Source of the DNA: JAGQIB01 sp041393395
GTDB taxonomy: Bacteria; ARS69
Direction of reading: 5' to 3'
Length of the DNA: 64,000 nucleotides
NCBI GenBank assembly: GCA_041393395.1
Contig: JAWKKG010000002.1
Location: 434,001-498,000 of the forward strand
Shown: positions 43,243-50,086 of the stretch, one piece after another
Numbering within the stretch: the stretch's first letter is position 1
How the letters are laid out: each line of letters starts with the position of its first letter
Program-made: the position numbers and the translations under genes
The notes under the pieces: generated by a model
Told to the model about the DNA's origin: nothing
The model's input: only the letters and a program-made list of their open reading frames with translations
Database searches by the model: none

Positions 43243-43643
43243 GGCGTCTCCGCGGGACGGGATGCGGCGGAAGCGGGGGACGGCGCGAAGCGCCGGCGAA
43301 GCTCGCGTACGCGGCGTCGCTCGGAGAGCGCATGTCGAATCGTCGGAACGCCGATCGCGAGCGCGAAGATCACGCCCGCGACCACGAGCGACGCGACCCC
43401 GGGGGGCCACGACGTGGTCGCGGCGACCAGATCCACCGAGCCGCGGACGGCCAGGACCACGCCGCACACGCCGAGCGTCGCGCCGAGCACCCAGCCGAAG
43501 ATCCGGCGGACGCCGGCACGACCGGCCGCACGCAGTTCCTCGCGGCCGCGTTCGACGCGGACCTGGAGGAGCGTCGAGAGCTCCCCGCCGAGATCGTCGA
43601 GGAGCTCTCGATCGGTTCGGGACAGGAGGTCGGATCCGAGCAT
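43239..43643 (-). CDS. Holin-superfamily III (YqjE-like) membrane protein
   Basis: 134 residues. An N-terminal amphipathic helix ('DLLSRTDRELLDDLGGELSTLLQVRVE', 'REELRAAGRAGVRRIF') is followed by two membrane spans ('GWVLGATLGVCGVVLAVRG', 'GVASLVVAGVIFALAIGV') and a basic tail. This is the PF07332/YqjE layout. Despite the Pfam name 'phage holin', neighbours show it is a chromosomal envelope gene. It starts 6 bp after the DUF883-like gene and its stop overlaps the next gene by 4 bp. Confidence 0.85.
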   Translation of the reverse strand: MLGSDLLSRTDRELLDDLGGELSTLLQVRVERGREELRAAGRAGVRRIFGWVLGATLGVCGVVLAVRGSVDLVAATTSWPPGVASLVVAGVIFALAIGVPTIRHALSERRRVRELRRRFAPSPASAASRPAETP

Positions 43644-43649
43644 GATCGC

Positions 43650-43961
43650 CTACCGGCCGCGCAGGAATCCGAACAGCATCCCCACGCCCGCGGCGATCGC
43701 GAGCGAACGGATGGGACGCTCGCGCACGTGGTTCGCGAGGCGGTCCTCCCAGTCGTCCTTCTTCTCCCGGGCGGTCTGGATCCCGTCCTCGGCGAGCGAC
43801 TTCGCGTGGTCGACGTGCTCGCCGACCGCGTCCCGCACCTGGTCGATCTTCTCGGACGCCGCGACCTTCGCGACGTGACCGAGCTCGTGAACGTCCGTCT
43901 TGACCGTGTCGAGCTGCTCGCGCAGAGCCGGCGTCGCCGTGGCTTCTCGGGTGTTCGACAT
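43650..43961 (-). CDS. DUF883 (YqjD/ElaB-like) membrane-anchored protein
   Basis: 103 residues from ATG 43961 (CGGAGGAAG upstream). A long charged helix ('LREQLDTVKTDVHELGHVAKVAASEKIDQV') is followed by 'NHVRERPIRSLAIAAGVGMLFGFLRGR', the DUF883 C-terminal anchor with its glycine-rich span and terminal Arg. YqjD and ElaB are inner-membrane, stationary-phase, ribosome-associating proteins in E. coli. It is the first gene of a three-gene unit. A sigma-54-like element lies at 44011-44026. Confidence 0.9.
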   Translation of the reverse strand: MSNTREATATPALREQLDTVKTDVHELGHVAKVAASEKIDQVRDAVGEHVDHAKSLAEDGIQTAREKKDDWEDRLANHVRERPIRSLAIAAGVGMLFGFLRGR

Positions 43962-44010
43962 CGAGCTTCCTCCGGTTGGGGGTCGTCACCGACCCGTCGC
44001 GCTTTACCAT

Positions 44011-44026
44011 TTCAAGAACCGTTCCA
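44011..44026 (-). promoter_or_regulatory. Sigma-54-like element of DUF883 operon
   Basis: Minus strand TGGAACGGTTCTTGAA: GG and a following GA are ten bases apart, two mismatches to consensus, the -12 GC being GA. It lies 50 bp upstream of the ATG at 43961. Confidence 0.4.
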
Positions 44027-44190
44027 GACGCCGGCTCGTCGAAAGCGCTGCAGAAACGCATTCGGAGGAGGCCGTCCGTGGAGCGACGCATTGAGCCGGG
44101 TCTTCTTTCCGAGCGTCGGGAATCTTTTCCGATCGACGACACGCGCAGGTGGGTCGCGCCGTCCGCGCCGTCCGTCGGCAGCCGGGGAGT

Positions 44191-44206
44191 GGGCACGTTC
44201 CTTGAT
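44191..44206 (+). promoter_or_regulatory. Sigma-54-like element of diacylglycerol-kinase-like gene
   Basis: GGGCACGTTCCTTGAT keeps GGCACG and TTG with correct spacing but has GA at -12 instead of GC. It ends 60 bp before the GTG at 44267. Confidence 0.4.
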
Positions 44207-44266
44207 ACGAGGCTGGGGTACGTTTCCGAAACTCAGCAGCGAGCCCACCCGGAGGGAGGTGTCCCG

Positions 44267-45226
44267 GTGACCCGACGCGGCCGCAGTGTACTCGTGGTCC
44301 TGAATCCCGTGTCCGGCACGCGCTCCGTGGAAGACAAGCGCTCGCTCGTGCGCGACGCGGTGAGCGAATTCGGCGCGAGCTGCCATCTCGTGGAGACCGC
44401 ACCCGATGCGGATCCGGAGACGGAGCGCGCTCACTGGGCCGAGGCCGGCGCGGGTTGCGACGTGATCCTCGCCGCCGGCGGCGACGGCACGTTGCTCGCC
44501 GTGGTGGAGGCCGTGCTGCGGCACGGGCTCGACGTACCGGTCGGGCACGTGCCGTTCGGCACGGCGAACGTCGCGGCCCGATCGTTCGGCCTGCCCACGG
44601 ATCCCGCGGAGGCGCTTTCGCAGATGCTGGAGCGAATGGACGCGCGAGCGTTCGACGTCGGCCATGTTCCTTCGCTGGATCGGCACTTCCTGCTGATGGC
44701 GGCGGCCGGGTTCCCGGCCGAGATCGTGCGAGATGCTCCGCGCGAGGTGAAGGACCGCCTTGGCCCACTCGCGTATGCGTGGGCCGGAGTTCGCAATCTC
44801 GGTCACTTCTTCCGGCGCCACCACGTCGCGGCGCGCGACAGCGACGGCAACGGTTTCCGAGTCCCCTCGACCGCGGTCTTCGTGGCGAACGTCGGATCGA
44901 TCCGGGAGTTCGGGCTGCAGATCGGACGTCCGGTGGATCCGCGCGACGGCAAGCTGACCACCGTCGCCGTGCGGAATCGCTCGCTCGGCGATCTCGTGGC
45001 CGCATCCGGTGCGCTCGCCACGGGCAACGAGAAGGACTCTCCGGCGACCGAGGTGCTCGAGTCCGCGAACGTCGAGCTGGTCTTCTCGCGCGCGCTCGAG
45101 GTGCAGCTGGACGGCGAGAGCGTCGGCCGGCACCGCCGGCTCGTGCTCGAGACCAGGGCGCACGCCTGTCGTCTGCTGGTGGGCGACGCGTTCGAGGAGG
45201 TCGCGTCGAGGCGAGACGCCGCGTGA
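44267..45226 (+). CDS. Diacylglycerol/lipid kinase family protein
   Basis: 319 residues from GTG 44267 with GGGAGG seven bases upstream. The DAGK catalytic fold is clear: 'LVVLNPVSGTRS' near 10-20, 'DVILAAGGDGTLLAVVEAVL' with GGDGT at 71-75, 'VGHVPFGTANVAARSFGLP', and the C-terminal 'FSRALEVQLDGESVGR'. In place of the usual NDxA the motif is 'GTANVAAR', as in many YegS/DgkB-like proteins. It phosphorylates a lipid such as diacylglycerol at the inner membrane, a turnover step linked to envelope stress. The stop is 5 bp from the convergent lipoprotein gene. Confidence 0.92.
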   Translation: MTRRGRSVLVVLNPVSGTRSVEDKRSLVRDAVSEFGASCHLVETAPDADPETERAHWAEAGAGCDVILAAGGDGTLLAVVEAVLRHGLDVPVGHVPFGTANVAARSFGLPTDPAEALSQMLERMDARAFDVGHVPSLDRHFLLMAAAGFPAEIVRDAPREVKDRLGPLAYAWAGVRNLGHFFRRHHVAARDSDGNGFRVPSTAVFVANVGSIREFGLQIGRPVDPRDGKLTTVAVRNRSLGDLVAASGALATGNEKDSPATEVLESANVELVFSRALEVQLDGESVGRHRRLVLETRAHACRLLVGDAFEEVASRRDAA

Positions 45227-45231
45227 CCGCC

Positions 45232-45702
45232 TCAGCGCGTCGAGCGGCGGGTGAGGACTCGGTCCGGCCCGTCGATCCCCGGGATCGCGATACGTGTGCC
45301 CGCCGGAATCTCGAACCCGTCGCCGACCTCCGGATCCGTGCACACATTCACCGGGGGCACGTCGAGTGGGATCGCGATCCCGTTCGCGTCGAGCAGTCCT
45401 TCGAAGCGGAGCGAGACGCAGTCTCGTCCCGAGGCGTCGTGGCGAAGTGCCACGATACGGCCGTACGCGCTGGCTCCCGCGTCGATGTCCCCGTGGGCCA
45501 CGTCCACGGACGTGGTGACGACCGACGTGACGAAGGGATCTCCCGGGCGGTGGAAGTCCGTGCGAATCGACTGATCGAGCCGCACCACGAGCTCGAAGGA
45601 TCGGACGTCGGAGGACGTCGAGTCGTCCGAGTCGCTACCGGAGCAGGAAGTCAGGAACACGGCGAGGACGAATGCCGCGAGGGAAGTGGGTCGAAGGTGC
45701 AT
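45232..45702 (-). CDS. Lipoprotein with predicted small beta-barrel domain
   Basis: 156 residues from ATG 45702 with GGAGGAA upstream. Lipobox 'FLTSC' (Cys20) after a signal peptide, followed by a Ser/Asp-rich linker. The domain 'ELVVRLDQSIRTDFHRPGDPFVTSVV' ... 'IDAGASAYGRIVALRHDASGRDCVSLRFEGLL' ... 'IPAGTRIAIP' resembles the 'VRLDxxIxTxxxxxGDxFxAxV / GxVxxxR' beta-barrel found in many bacterial lipoproteins and TrbI-like proteins. Function unknown. A sigma-54-like element lies at 45751-45766, and it is divergent from the NtrC-class regulator gene. Confidence 0.85.
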   Translation of the reverse strand: MHLRPTSLAAFVLAVFLTSCSGSDSDDSTSSDVRSFELVVRLDQSIRTDFHRPGDPFVTSVVTTSVDVAHGDIDAGASAYGRIVALRHDASGRDCVSLRFEGLLDANGIAIPLDVPPVNVCTDPEVGDGFEIPAGTRIAIPGIDGPDRVLTRRSTR

Positions 45703-45750
45703 GTCATTCCTCCGTCGATGGAATCTGGCGGAGCCCTGTAGAATGTTCAT

Positions 45751-45766
45751 AGAAAGTTCCGTGCCA
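45751..45766 (-). promoter_or_regulatory. Sigma-54-like element upstream of lipoprotein gene
   Basis: Minus strand TGGCACGGAACTTTCT: the TGGCACG half is perfect but the -12 region reads TTTC instead of TTGC. It lies 49 bp from the ATG at 45702, similar to the other elements in this block. Confidence 0.4.
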
Positions 45767-45880
45767 GAACGCAAGGGCTCGAACGCGGCATCTGCGTGGG
45801 CCGGCCGTCCGCGACGGATCGGAGCGGGTCCTGCACGCGACCTCGTCGGCGCGGAGTCACCGGTATCGGGGAGAAGGTTC

Positions 45881-47299
45881 ATGACCGACACGGATTCGAA
45901 CGCCCCCCGCGAACGCGACGAAATCGAGGGGCGCCTGCTCGTCGTCGACGACGATCGCCCGATCCGCGAAGGACTCCGGCGCGTGCTCACGGCCGAAGGG
46001 TACGATGTCCGCATCGCGGAGGACGCGGAGGAAGCCCTTCGTCTCGCGCGGGAGTCTCCGCCGGATCTCGTCGTCAGCGACCTGAACCTGCCGGGGCGCA
46101 GCGGCCTCGAGCTGATCGCCGCGCTGCAGGATCGGGGGATCGAGACGACCGTCGTGGTGCTCACCGGCCACGCTTCCATCGAGAGCGCGATCGCGGCGAC
46201 TCGACGCGGCGTCTACGACTACCTCACGAAGCCCGTGGACCGCGCAAACCTGCTCGACGTGGTGCGTCGCGGCCTCGAGCGTGCCGCGCTGCGCCGCGAA
46301 GTCCTGCTTCTCCGCCGCGAGATGATGCAGTCCGGCCGCTTGACCCGGCTGGTCGGACGCTCGCCGGCCATGCTCGAGCTGTATCGCGAGATCGAGCAGG
46401 TTGCGCCGACGTCGGCGTCCGTGCTGATCACGGGGGAGAGCGGCACCGGCAAGGAGGTCGTCGCTCGCACGATCCATCAGCTCAGTCAGCGCGCGTCGGG
46501 ACGACTGGTCGCCACGAACTGCGCGGCAATCCCGGACGCGCTTCTCGAAAGCGAGATGTTCGGTCACGAGAAGGGCGCCTTCACGGGAGCCGTCGCCGCG
46601 CGTGCGGGATGCTTCGAGCTCGCCGACGGCGGGTCGCTCCTGCTCGACGAGATCGGGGAGATGCCGGCGGATCTCCAGAGCAAGCTGCTCCGCGTGCTGG
46701 AGGACGGAGTGATCCGTCGCGTGGGCGGTGACCGCGAGCGCAAGGTCGACGTGCGCGTGATCGCGTCGACGAACGTGGCGATCGAGGAGCTGCTGGCGGA
46801 TGGATCGTTCCGCGAGGACCTGTACTACCGGCTGAACGTGTTCAACCTCCACATCCCGCCGCTCCGCGAGCGACCCGAGGACATCCCGCTCCTCGCGGAG
46901 CACTTCCTGCACCAGTTCGCCGAGGAGGGATCGAAGGTCGCATTCAGCGACGCGGCGCTGGATCACCTCTCCGCCCACTCCTGGCCCGGCAACGCGCGGG
47001 AGCTGCGCAACGCGGTGCAGCGGGCATTGATCCTGTGCTCCCGGGGAGAGATCCAACCCGAGCACCTGCCGGATCCGAGGCGTCGTCGCCCGCAGCCGCC
47101 GCGTGAGGACGGCGACGCGATCCGCGTGGAAGTCGGAACATCCATCCGCGACGCCGAGAAGGCGCTCATCCTCGCGACGCTGGCTGCCTGCGACGACAAT
47201 CGGACGCGCACCGCCGAGATGCTCGGTGTCAGCGCGAAGACGCTCTACAACAAGCTCACGGCGTACGAGCAGTCGCAGGGCGAGGGCGCCGGCTCGTGA
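45881..47299 (+). CDS. NtrC-class sigma-54-dependent response regulator
   Basis: 472 residues from ATG 45881 (GGGGAGAAGG upstream). Receiver domain: 'GRLLVVDDDRPIREGLRRVL', phospho-acceptor Asp67 in 'VSDLNLPGRSG', 'LTGHASI', 'YLTKPVD'. AAA+ domain: Walker A 'GESGTGKE', the sigma-54 contact loop GAFTGA at 232-237, Walker B 'LLDEIGEM', and 'FREDLYYRLNVF' and 'WPGNARELRN'. A Fis-type helix-turn-helix closes the protein ('TRTAEMLGVSAKTLYNKL'). All features needed for sigma-54 activation are intact. It overlaps the histidine kinase gene by 4 bp. It is the obvious candidate activator of the sigma-54-like promoters at 41.6-45.8 kb. Confidence 0.96.
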   Translation: MTDTDSNAPRERDEIEGRLLVVDDDRPIREGLRRVLTAEGYDVRIAEDAEEALRLARESPPDLVVSDLNLPGRSGLELIAALQDRGIETTVVVLTGHASIESAIAATRRGVYDYLTKPVDRANLLDVVRRGLERAALRREVLLLRREMMQSGRLTRLVGRSPAMLELYREIEQVAPTSASVLITGESGTGKEVVARTIHQLSQRASGRLVATNCAAIPDALLESEMFGHEKGAFTGAVAARAGCFELADGGSLLLDEIGEMPADLQSKLLRVLEDGVIRRVGGDRERKVDVRVIASTNVAIEELLADGSFREDLYYRLNVFNLHIPPLRERPEDIPLLAEHFLHQFAEEGSKVAFSDAALDHLSAHSWPGNARELRNAVQRALILCSRGEIQPEHLPDPRRRRPQPPREDGDAIRVEVGTSIRDAEKALILATLAACDDNRTRTAEMLGVSAKTLYNKLTAYEQSQGEGAGS

Positions 47300-48750
47300 C
47301 GATGGGTCTCGGACCGCGCCGCGTGTGGGCACTCGCGATCCTCGCCGGCGTCCTCGTCGGCGCGTCCGCCGCGCTCGAGGTCTCGAAGACGACGCGACTC
47401 GCCCTCGTGCGCGCGCGAACCGAGAGCGCGCTCGTGGCGGGCGCCGTGCAACGTCAGCTCGATCTGCTCCTGCGGGATCATCCCGACGCGTCGCTCGGGG
47501 ACCTGGCTCATCACCCGAACCTGCAGCTCGTGCTCGGCGACGCACTCGTGCAGGCGTCGTCGGTGCTCTACGCGGCCGTTGCCGACTCGTCCGGCATCGT
47601 GGTCGCGCACAGTCTCCCGGCCCGCGTCGGAAAGCCGGTCGCGGTGGTTCCGGATCTTCCTTCGACCGGAGGCACGCTCTCGGCCATCCGCGCGCTCTAC
47701 GGCATGAACAGCCGGGTCGGGATGTTCCAGAACGTCACGAGGCTCGAACGGGACGGTGTCGAGTTCGCCACGATCCACGTCGTCGTCCCCGTGGCTTTCC
47801 TGCGCAAGACCGCGCACGAGTATTTCGGGAGCGGTGCGCTCGTATCCGCGGCGGCGATCCTTCTCGCGATCGTGTCCGCGGTGTTCCTGACCCGCTTCGC
47901 GACGGGACGGCTCCGTGAGATCGGGGAGGGCGTGGAGGCGCTTCGTGCCGGCCGCGACTGGACGCCGCGCGAGTCGGGAGCCGACGAGTTCGGCCGACTC
48001 GCCGCGCGATTGACGGAGTGGGGGCAGCAGTACCGCGAGGAACGTCGCGAGCGGGATCGCGCGCGCGTATTGATGACGCTCGGCGAGATGTCGGCGGGTG
48101 TCGTGCACGAGCTGCGCGCGCCGCTGCAGACGTTGACGCTCGATCTGGACTCGCTGTCGGTGGTGGTGGCAGGCGACGAGGAGGGAGAGGCACGCGTCGC
48201 CGAGGCCAGACGAAAGGTCCGCCGCCTCGACCGCGCGATCCGAGGCTACCTGGCGATCGCCCGGCTGCGGCCGAGCGCGATGCAGGTGCACGACGTTCGG
48301 GAGCTGATCCGGCGCTACGCCGAGGAGCTGGAGCCGGACGTCCAGCTCGGCGGACTCGATCTCGTCACCGAGGTTCCGGACGGACCGGAGTGGATCGAGG
48401 CGGACGAGATCGTGCTCGGGCAGGCCGTCTCGAACCTGGTGCGCAATGCGCTGCACGCGCAGCCCTCCCGGGACGGGCGAATTGTGTTGCGGGCCGACCG
48501 CGCCGGCGACAAGATCCGGATCGTCGTGACGGACACCGGTCCCGGACTTGCTCCCGAAGATCGGGAGAGAGTCTTCGAGTTGTTCTACACGACACGCGCC
48601 GACGGCACGGGTGTGGGACTCCCGCTGGTTCAGAGAACGGCGGAACTGCACGGCGGGCAGATCGTTTTCGAGTCGGAACCCGGAGTCGGCACCACCGTGT
48701 CGATCCAGCTCGCGGCGCTGGAATCGGCCACCACCCGGCAGCCGGGATGA
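47296..48750 (+). CDS. Membrane sensor histidine kinase
   Basis: 484 residues from GTG 47296, overlapping the regulator's stop. Topology: TM near 12-28, a periplasmic dCache-like sensor ('RTESALVAGAVQRQLDLLL', 'VLYAAVADSSGIVVAHSLPAR'), a second TM near 178-197 ('ALVSAAAILLAIVSAVFL'), then HAMP. The H-box is 'GVVHELRAPLQTL' with His271, Ala replacing the more usual Asn after the Arg. N-box 'QAVSNLVRNALHAQ', G1 'TDTGPGLAPEDRERVFELFYTT' and G2 'GTGVGLPLVQ' are intact. Cognate partner of the NtrC-class regulator; four genes in a row overlap or nearly overlap here. Confidence 0.95.
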   Translation: MTMGLGPRRVWALAILAGVLVGASAALEVSKTTRLALVRARTESALVAGAVQRQLDLLLRDHPDASLGDLAHHPNLQLVLGDALVQASSVLYAAVADSSGIVVAHSLPARVGKPVAVVPDLPSTGGTLSAIRALYGMNSRVGMFQNVTRLERDGVEFATIHVVVPVAFLRKTAHEYFGSGALVSAAAILLAIVSAVFLTRFATGRLREIGEGVEALRAGRDWTPRESGADEFGRLAARLTEWGQQYREERRERDRARVLMTLGEMSAGVVHELRAPLQTLTLDLDSLSVVVAGDEEGEARVAEARRKVRRLDRAIRGYLAIARLRPSAMQVHDVRELIRRYAEELEPDVQLGGLDLVTEVPDGPEWIEADEIVLGQAVSNLVRNALHAQPSRDGRIVLRADRAGDKIRIVVTDTGPGLAPEDRERVFELFYTTRADGTGVGLPLVQRTAELHGGQIVFESEPGVGTTVSIQLAALESATTRQPG

Positions 48751-49418
48751 GCTCGCGCGGAGCCCGAATGAACGCAAGCACTTCGCGGGTTCGGCGATCC
48801 GGAACGTGGGAGACACTTCAACGACTGGCCGTGGCGACCGTGCTCCTCGGCGGAGCGGGTTGCGGCGGCCCCGCGACCGGTCCGGACCCGTCCGCGATCG
48901 GCAACGCCTCGAAGCCGCAGGTGCCCGAGCGAACGGCGGACCTCACGGTGCCCGACATGCCGGAGCGGACCGCGGACCTGACGGGCGCCGCGGACGAACC
49001 GAAGCTGTTCCAGCCCGCGACCCCGGAGACCGTCTACATCGAACGGGAGACGGAGCCGGAGACGGTCTACGTGACCCAGCCCGAGACCGTGAGGGTGGCG
49101 GCGAGCGAGGCGGAGCCGGTTCCGGCGACCGCCCCGATCTCCGTCGCGTCGCCGGACTCCACGAACCGGCTGGTCGTGGACCTCGAGGAGGGGCGGGAGG
49201 GAGCGCTGTACTCTCAGGCGCTCGGCGATCTCGCGGCGGCGCAGACCGCGATCGATCGGCTGGACGGGAAGGAGATCGCACCGGGAGTTCGCGATCAGGT
49301 CGATCTCGTCGTGGAGCTGATCGCCTCGTCCCGCCACGTGCTCGCGTCGGATGTCTCGTCGGCCGCCGTGCTCGCGGGCAAGGCGCGCCTCCTCGCCGAG
49401 GAAGTCTCTCCGGAGTGA
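48747..49418 (+). CDS. Lipoprotein with repeated motifs, coupled to the histidine kinase
   Basis: 223 residues from ATG 48747, which overlaps the kinase stop (ATGA); ATG 48768 has the better ribosome site (GGAG). Signal peptide with lipobox 'LLGGAGC'. The N-terminal mature part repeats 'PERTADLT' twice and 'ETVYIERETEP/ETVYVTQPETV' in tandem, a flexible tether, followed by a helical C-terminal domain ('LYSQALGDLAAAQTAIDRLDG', 'DLVVELIASSRHVLASDVSSAAVLAGKARLLAEE'). Its translational coupling suggests an envelope component that could modulate the sensor kinase. Confidence 0.8.
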   Translation: MSSRGARMNASTSRVRRSGTWETLQRLAVATVLLGGAGCGGPATGPDPSAIGNASKPQVPERTADLTVPDMPERTADLTGAADEPKLFQPATPETVYIERETEPETVYVTQPETVRVAASEAEPVPATAPISVASPDSTNRLVVDLEEGREGALYSQALGDLAAAQTAIDRLDGKEIAPGVRDQVDLVVELIASSRHVLASDVSSAAVLAGKARLLAEEVSPE

Positions 49419-49424
49419 TCCCTC

Positions 49425-49904
49425 GTGAGTGACTCGCCGCGTCCCCTCGATCATGCGCTCCGCTGGTTGTTCACGCTCGCGCTCGCCTGGGGGCTGCTGT
49501 CGTTCACGTTGCTGCTCCCGGGCATCGAAGGAGCGGAGCGGGCGCGTCCTCAGTCGTGGATCGCGAGCTACGGGATTCCCGTCCTCGCGTTCGGCCTCGC
49601 GCTTCTCGTGACCACCGTGCTGACCCGCTCCATCCCCGGTTTCCTCGCCGTGCCACCGTCCGTGGGGCCGTGGCGCCTCGTGGGGGGCATCGCGCTCGGG
49701 ACGCTCGTTGCGGGCGTCGCCGTCGTCGCGCTCTCGCTCGGCGTGATGTGGCAACTCGATCCGCCGGGCGCCCGCCCGGACGATCCCCAGCACGTCTCGC
49801 TCGTGTTCTGGCTCGTGCCGTGGCTCGCGGCCGCCTGGACGCCGTCGCTCGCGATCCTGTTCGGAGGATGGTGGGCGGGGCGGGGTCGTTCCTCCGAGGT
49901 CTGA
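49425..49904 (+). CDS. Four-span membrane protein, last gene of the two-component operon
   Basis: 159 residues from GTG 49425 (CGGAG upstream). Four hydrophobic segments, near 12-33, 49-67, 84-108 and 127-149, with short loops; both termini probably cytosolic. I do not recognise a family. It starts 6 bp after the lipoprotein gene and is probably transcribed with the regulator, kinase and lipoprotein. Confidence 0.75.
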   Translation: MSDSPRPLDHALRWLFTLALAWGLLSFTLLLPGIEGAERARPQSWIASYGIPVLAFGLALLVTTVLTRSIPGFLAVPPSVGPWRLVGGIALGTLVAGVAVVALSLGVMWQLDPPGARPDDPQHVSLVFWLVPWLAAAWTPSLAILFGGWWAGRGRSSEV

Positions 49905-50086
49905 CGGGCCGTTCGTCCCTCGGGAGCCACCGCTCGGCCGCCCGCCGTATCTGGGGTCCCCCGTGTTCGTCTTTGGGGGCGTTGGCAGGGCCACCGCGTT
50001 CCCCGGCCCGCGTTCACGTCCAGAGAATCCGGCGCAGAGCGCCCGGTCCCGACGCTGGGGCCGATTCCGAAGAAGGAAGGAAGGCC

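Larger units (their letters stand above)
43962..44266. other. Divergent intergenic region with TTTCCGA repeats and two weaker sigma-54-like elements
   Basis: 305 bp without a gene between the DUF883-like operon (minus) and the diacylglycerol-kinase-like gene (plus). It holds sigma-54-like elements at 44011-44026 (minus) and 44191-44206 (plus). TTTCCGA occurs three times (44106-44112, 44126-44132, 44223-44229), the first two exactly 20 bp apart; the same heptamer is the core of the 21-bp sites at 41619 and 41739. Confidence 0.55.

Noticed and set aside
43239..43643. 'Phage holin' hit suggesting a prophage remnant
   Set aside because: It is the YqjE-like member of a DUF883/YqjE operon. No other phage genes, integrase or attachment repeats are nearby.
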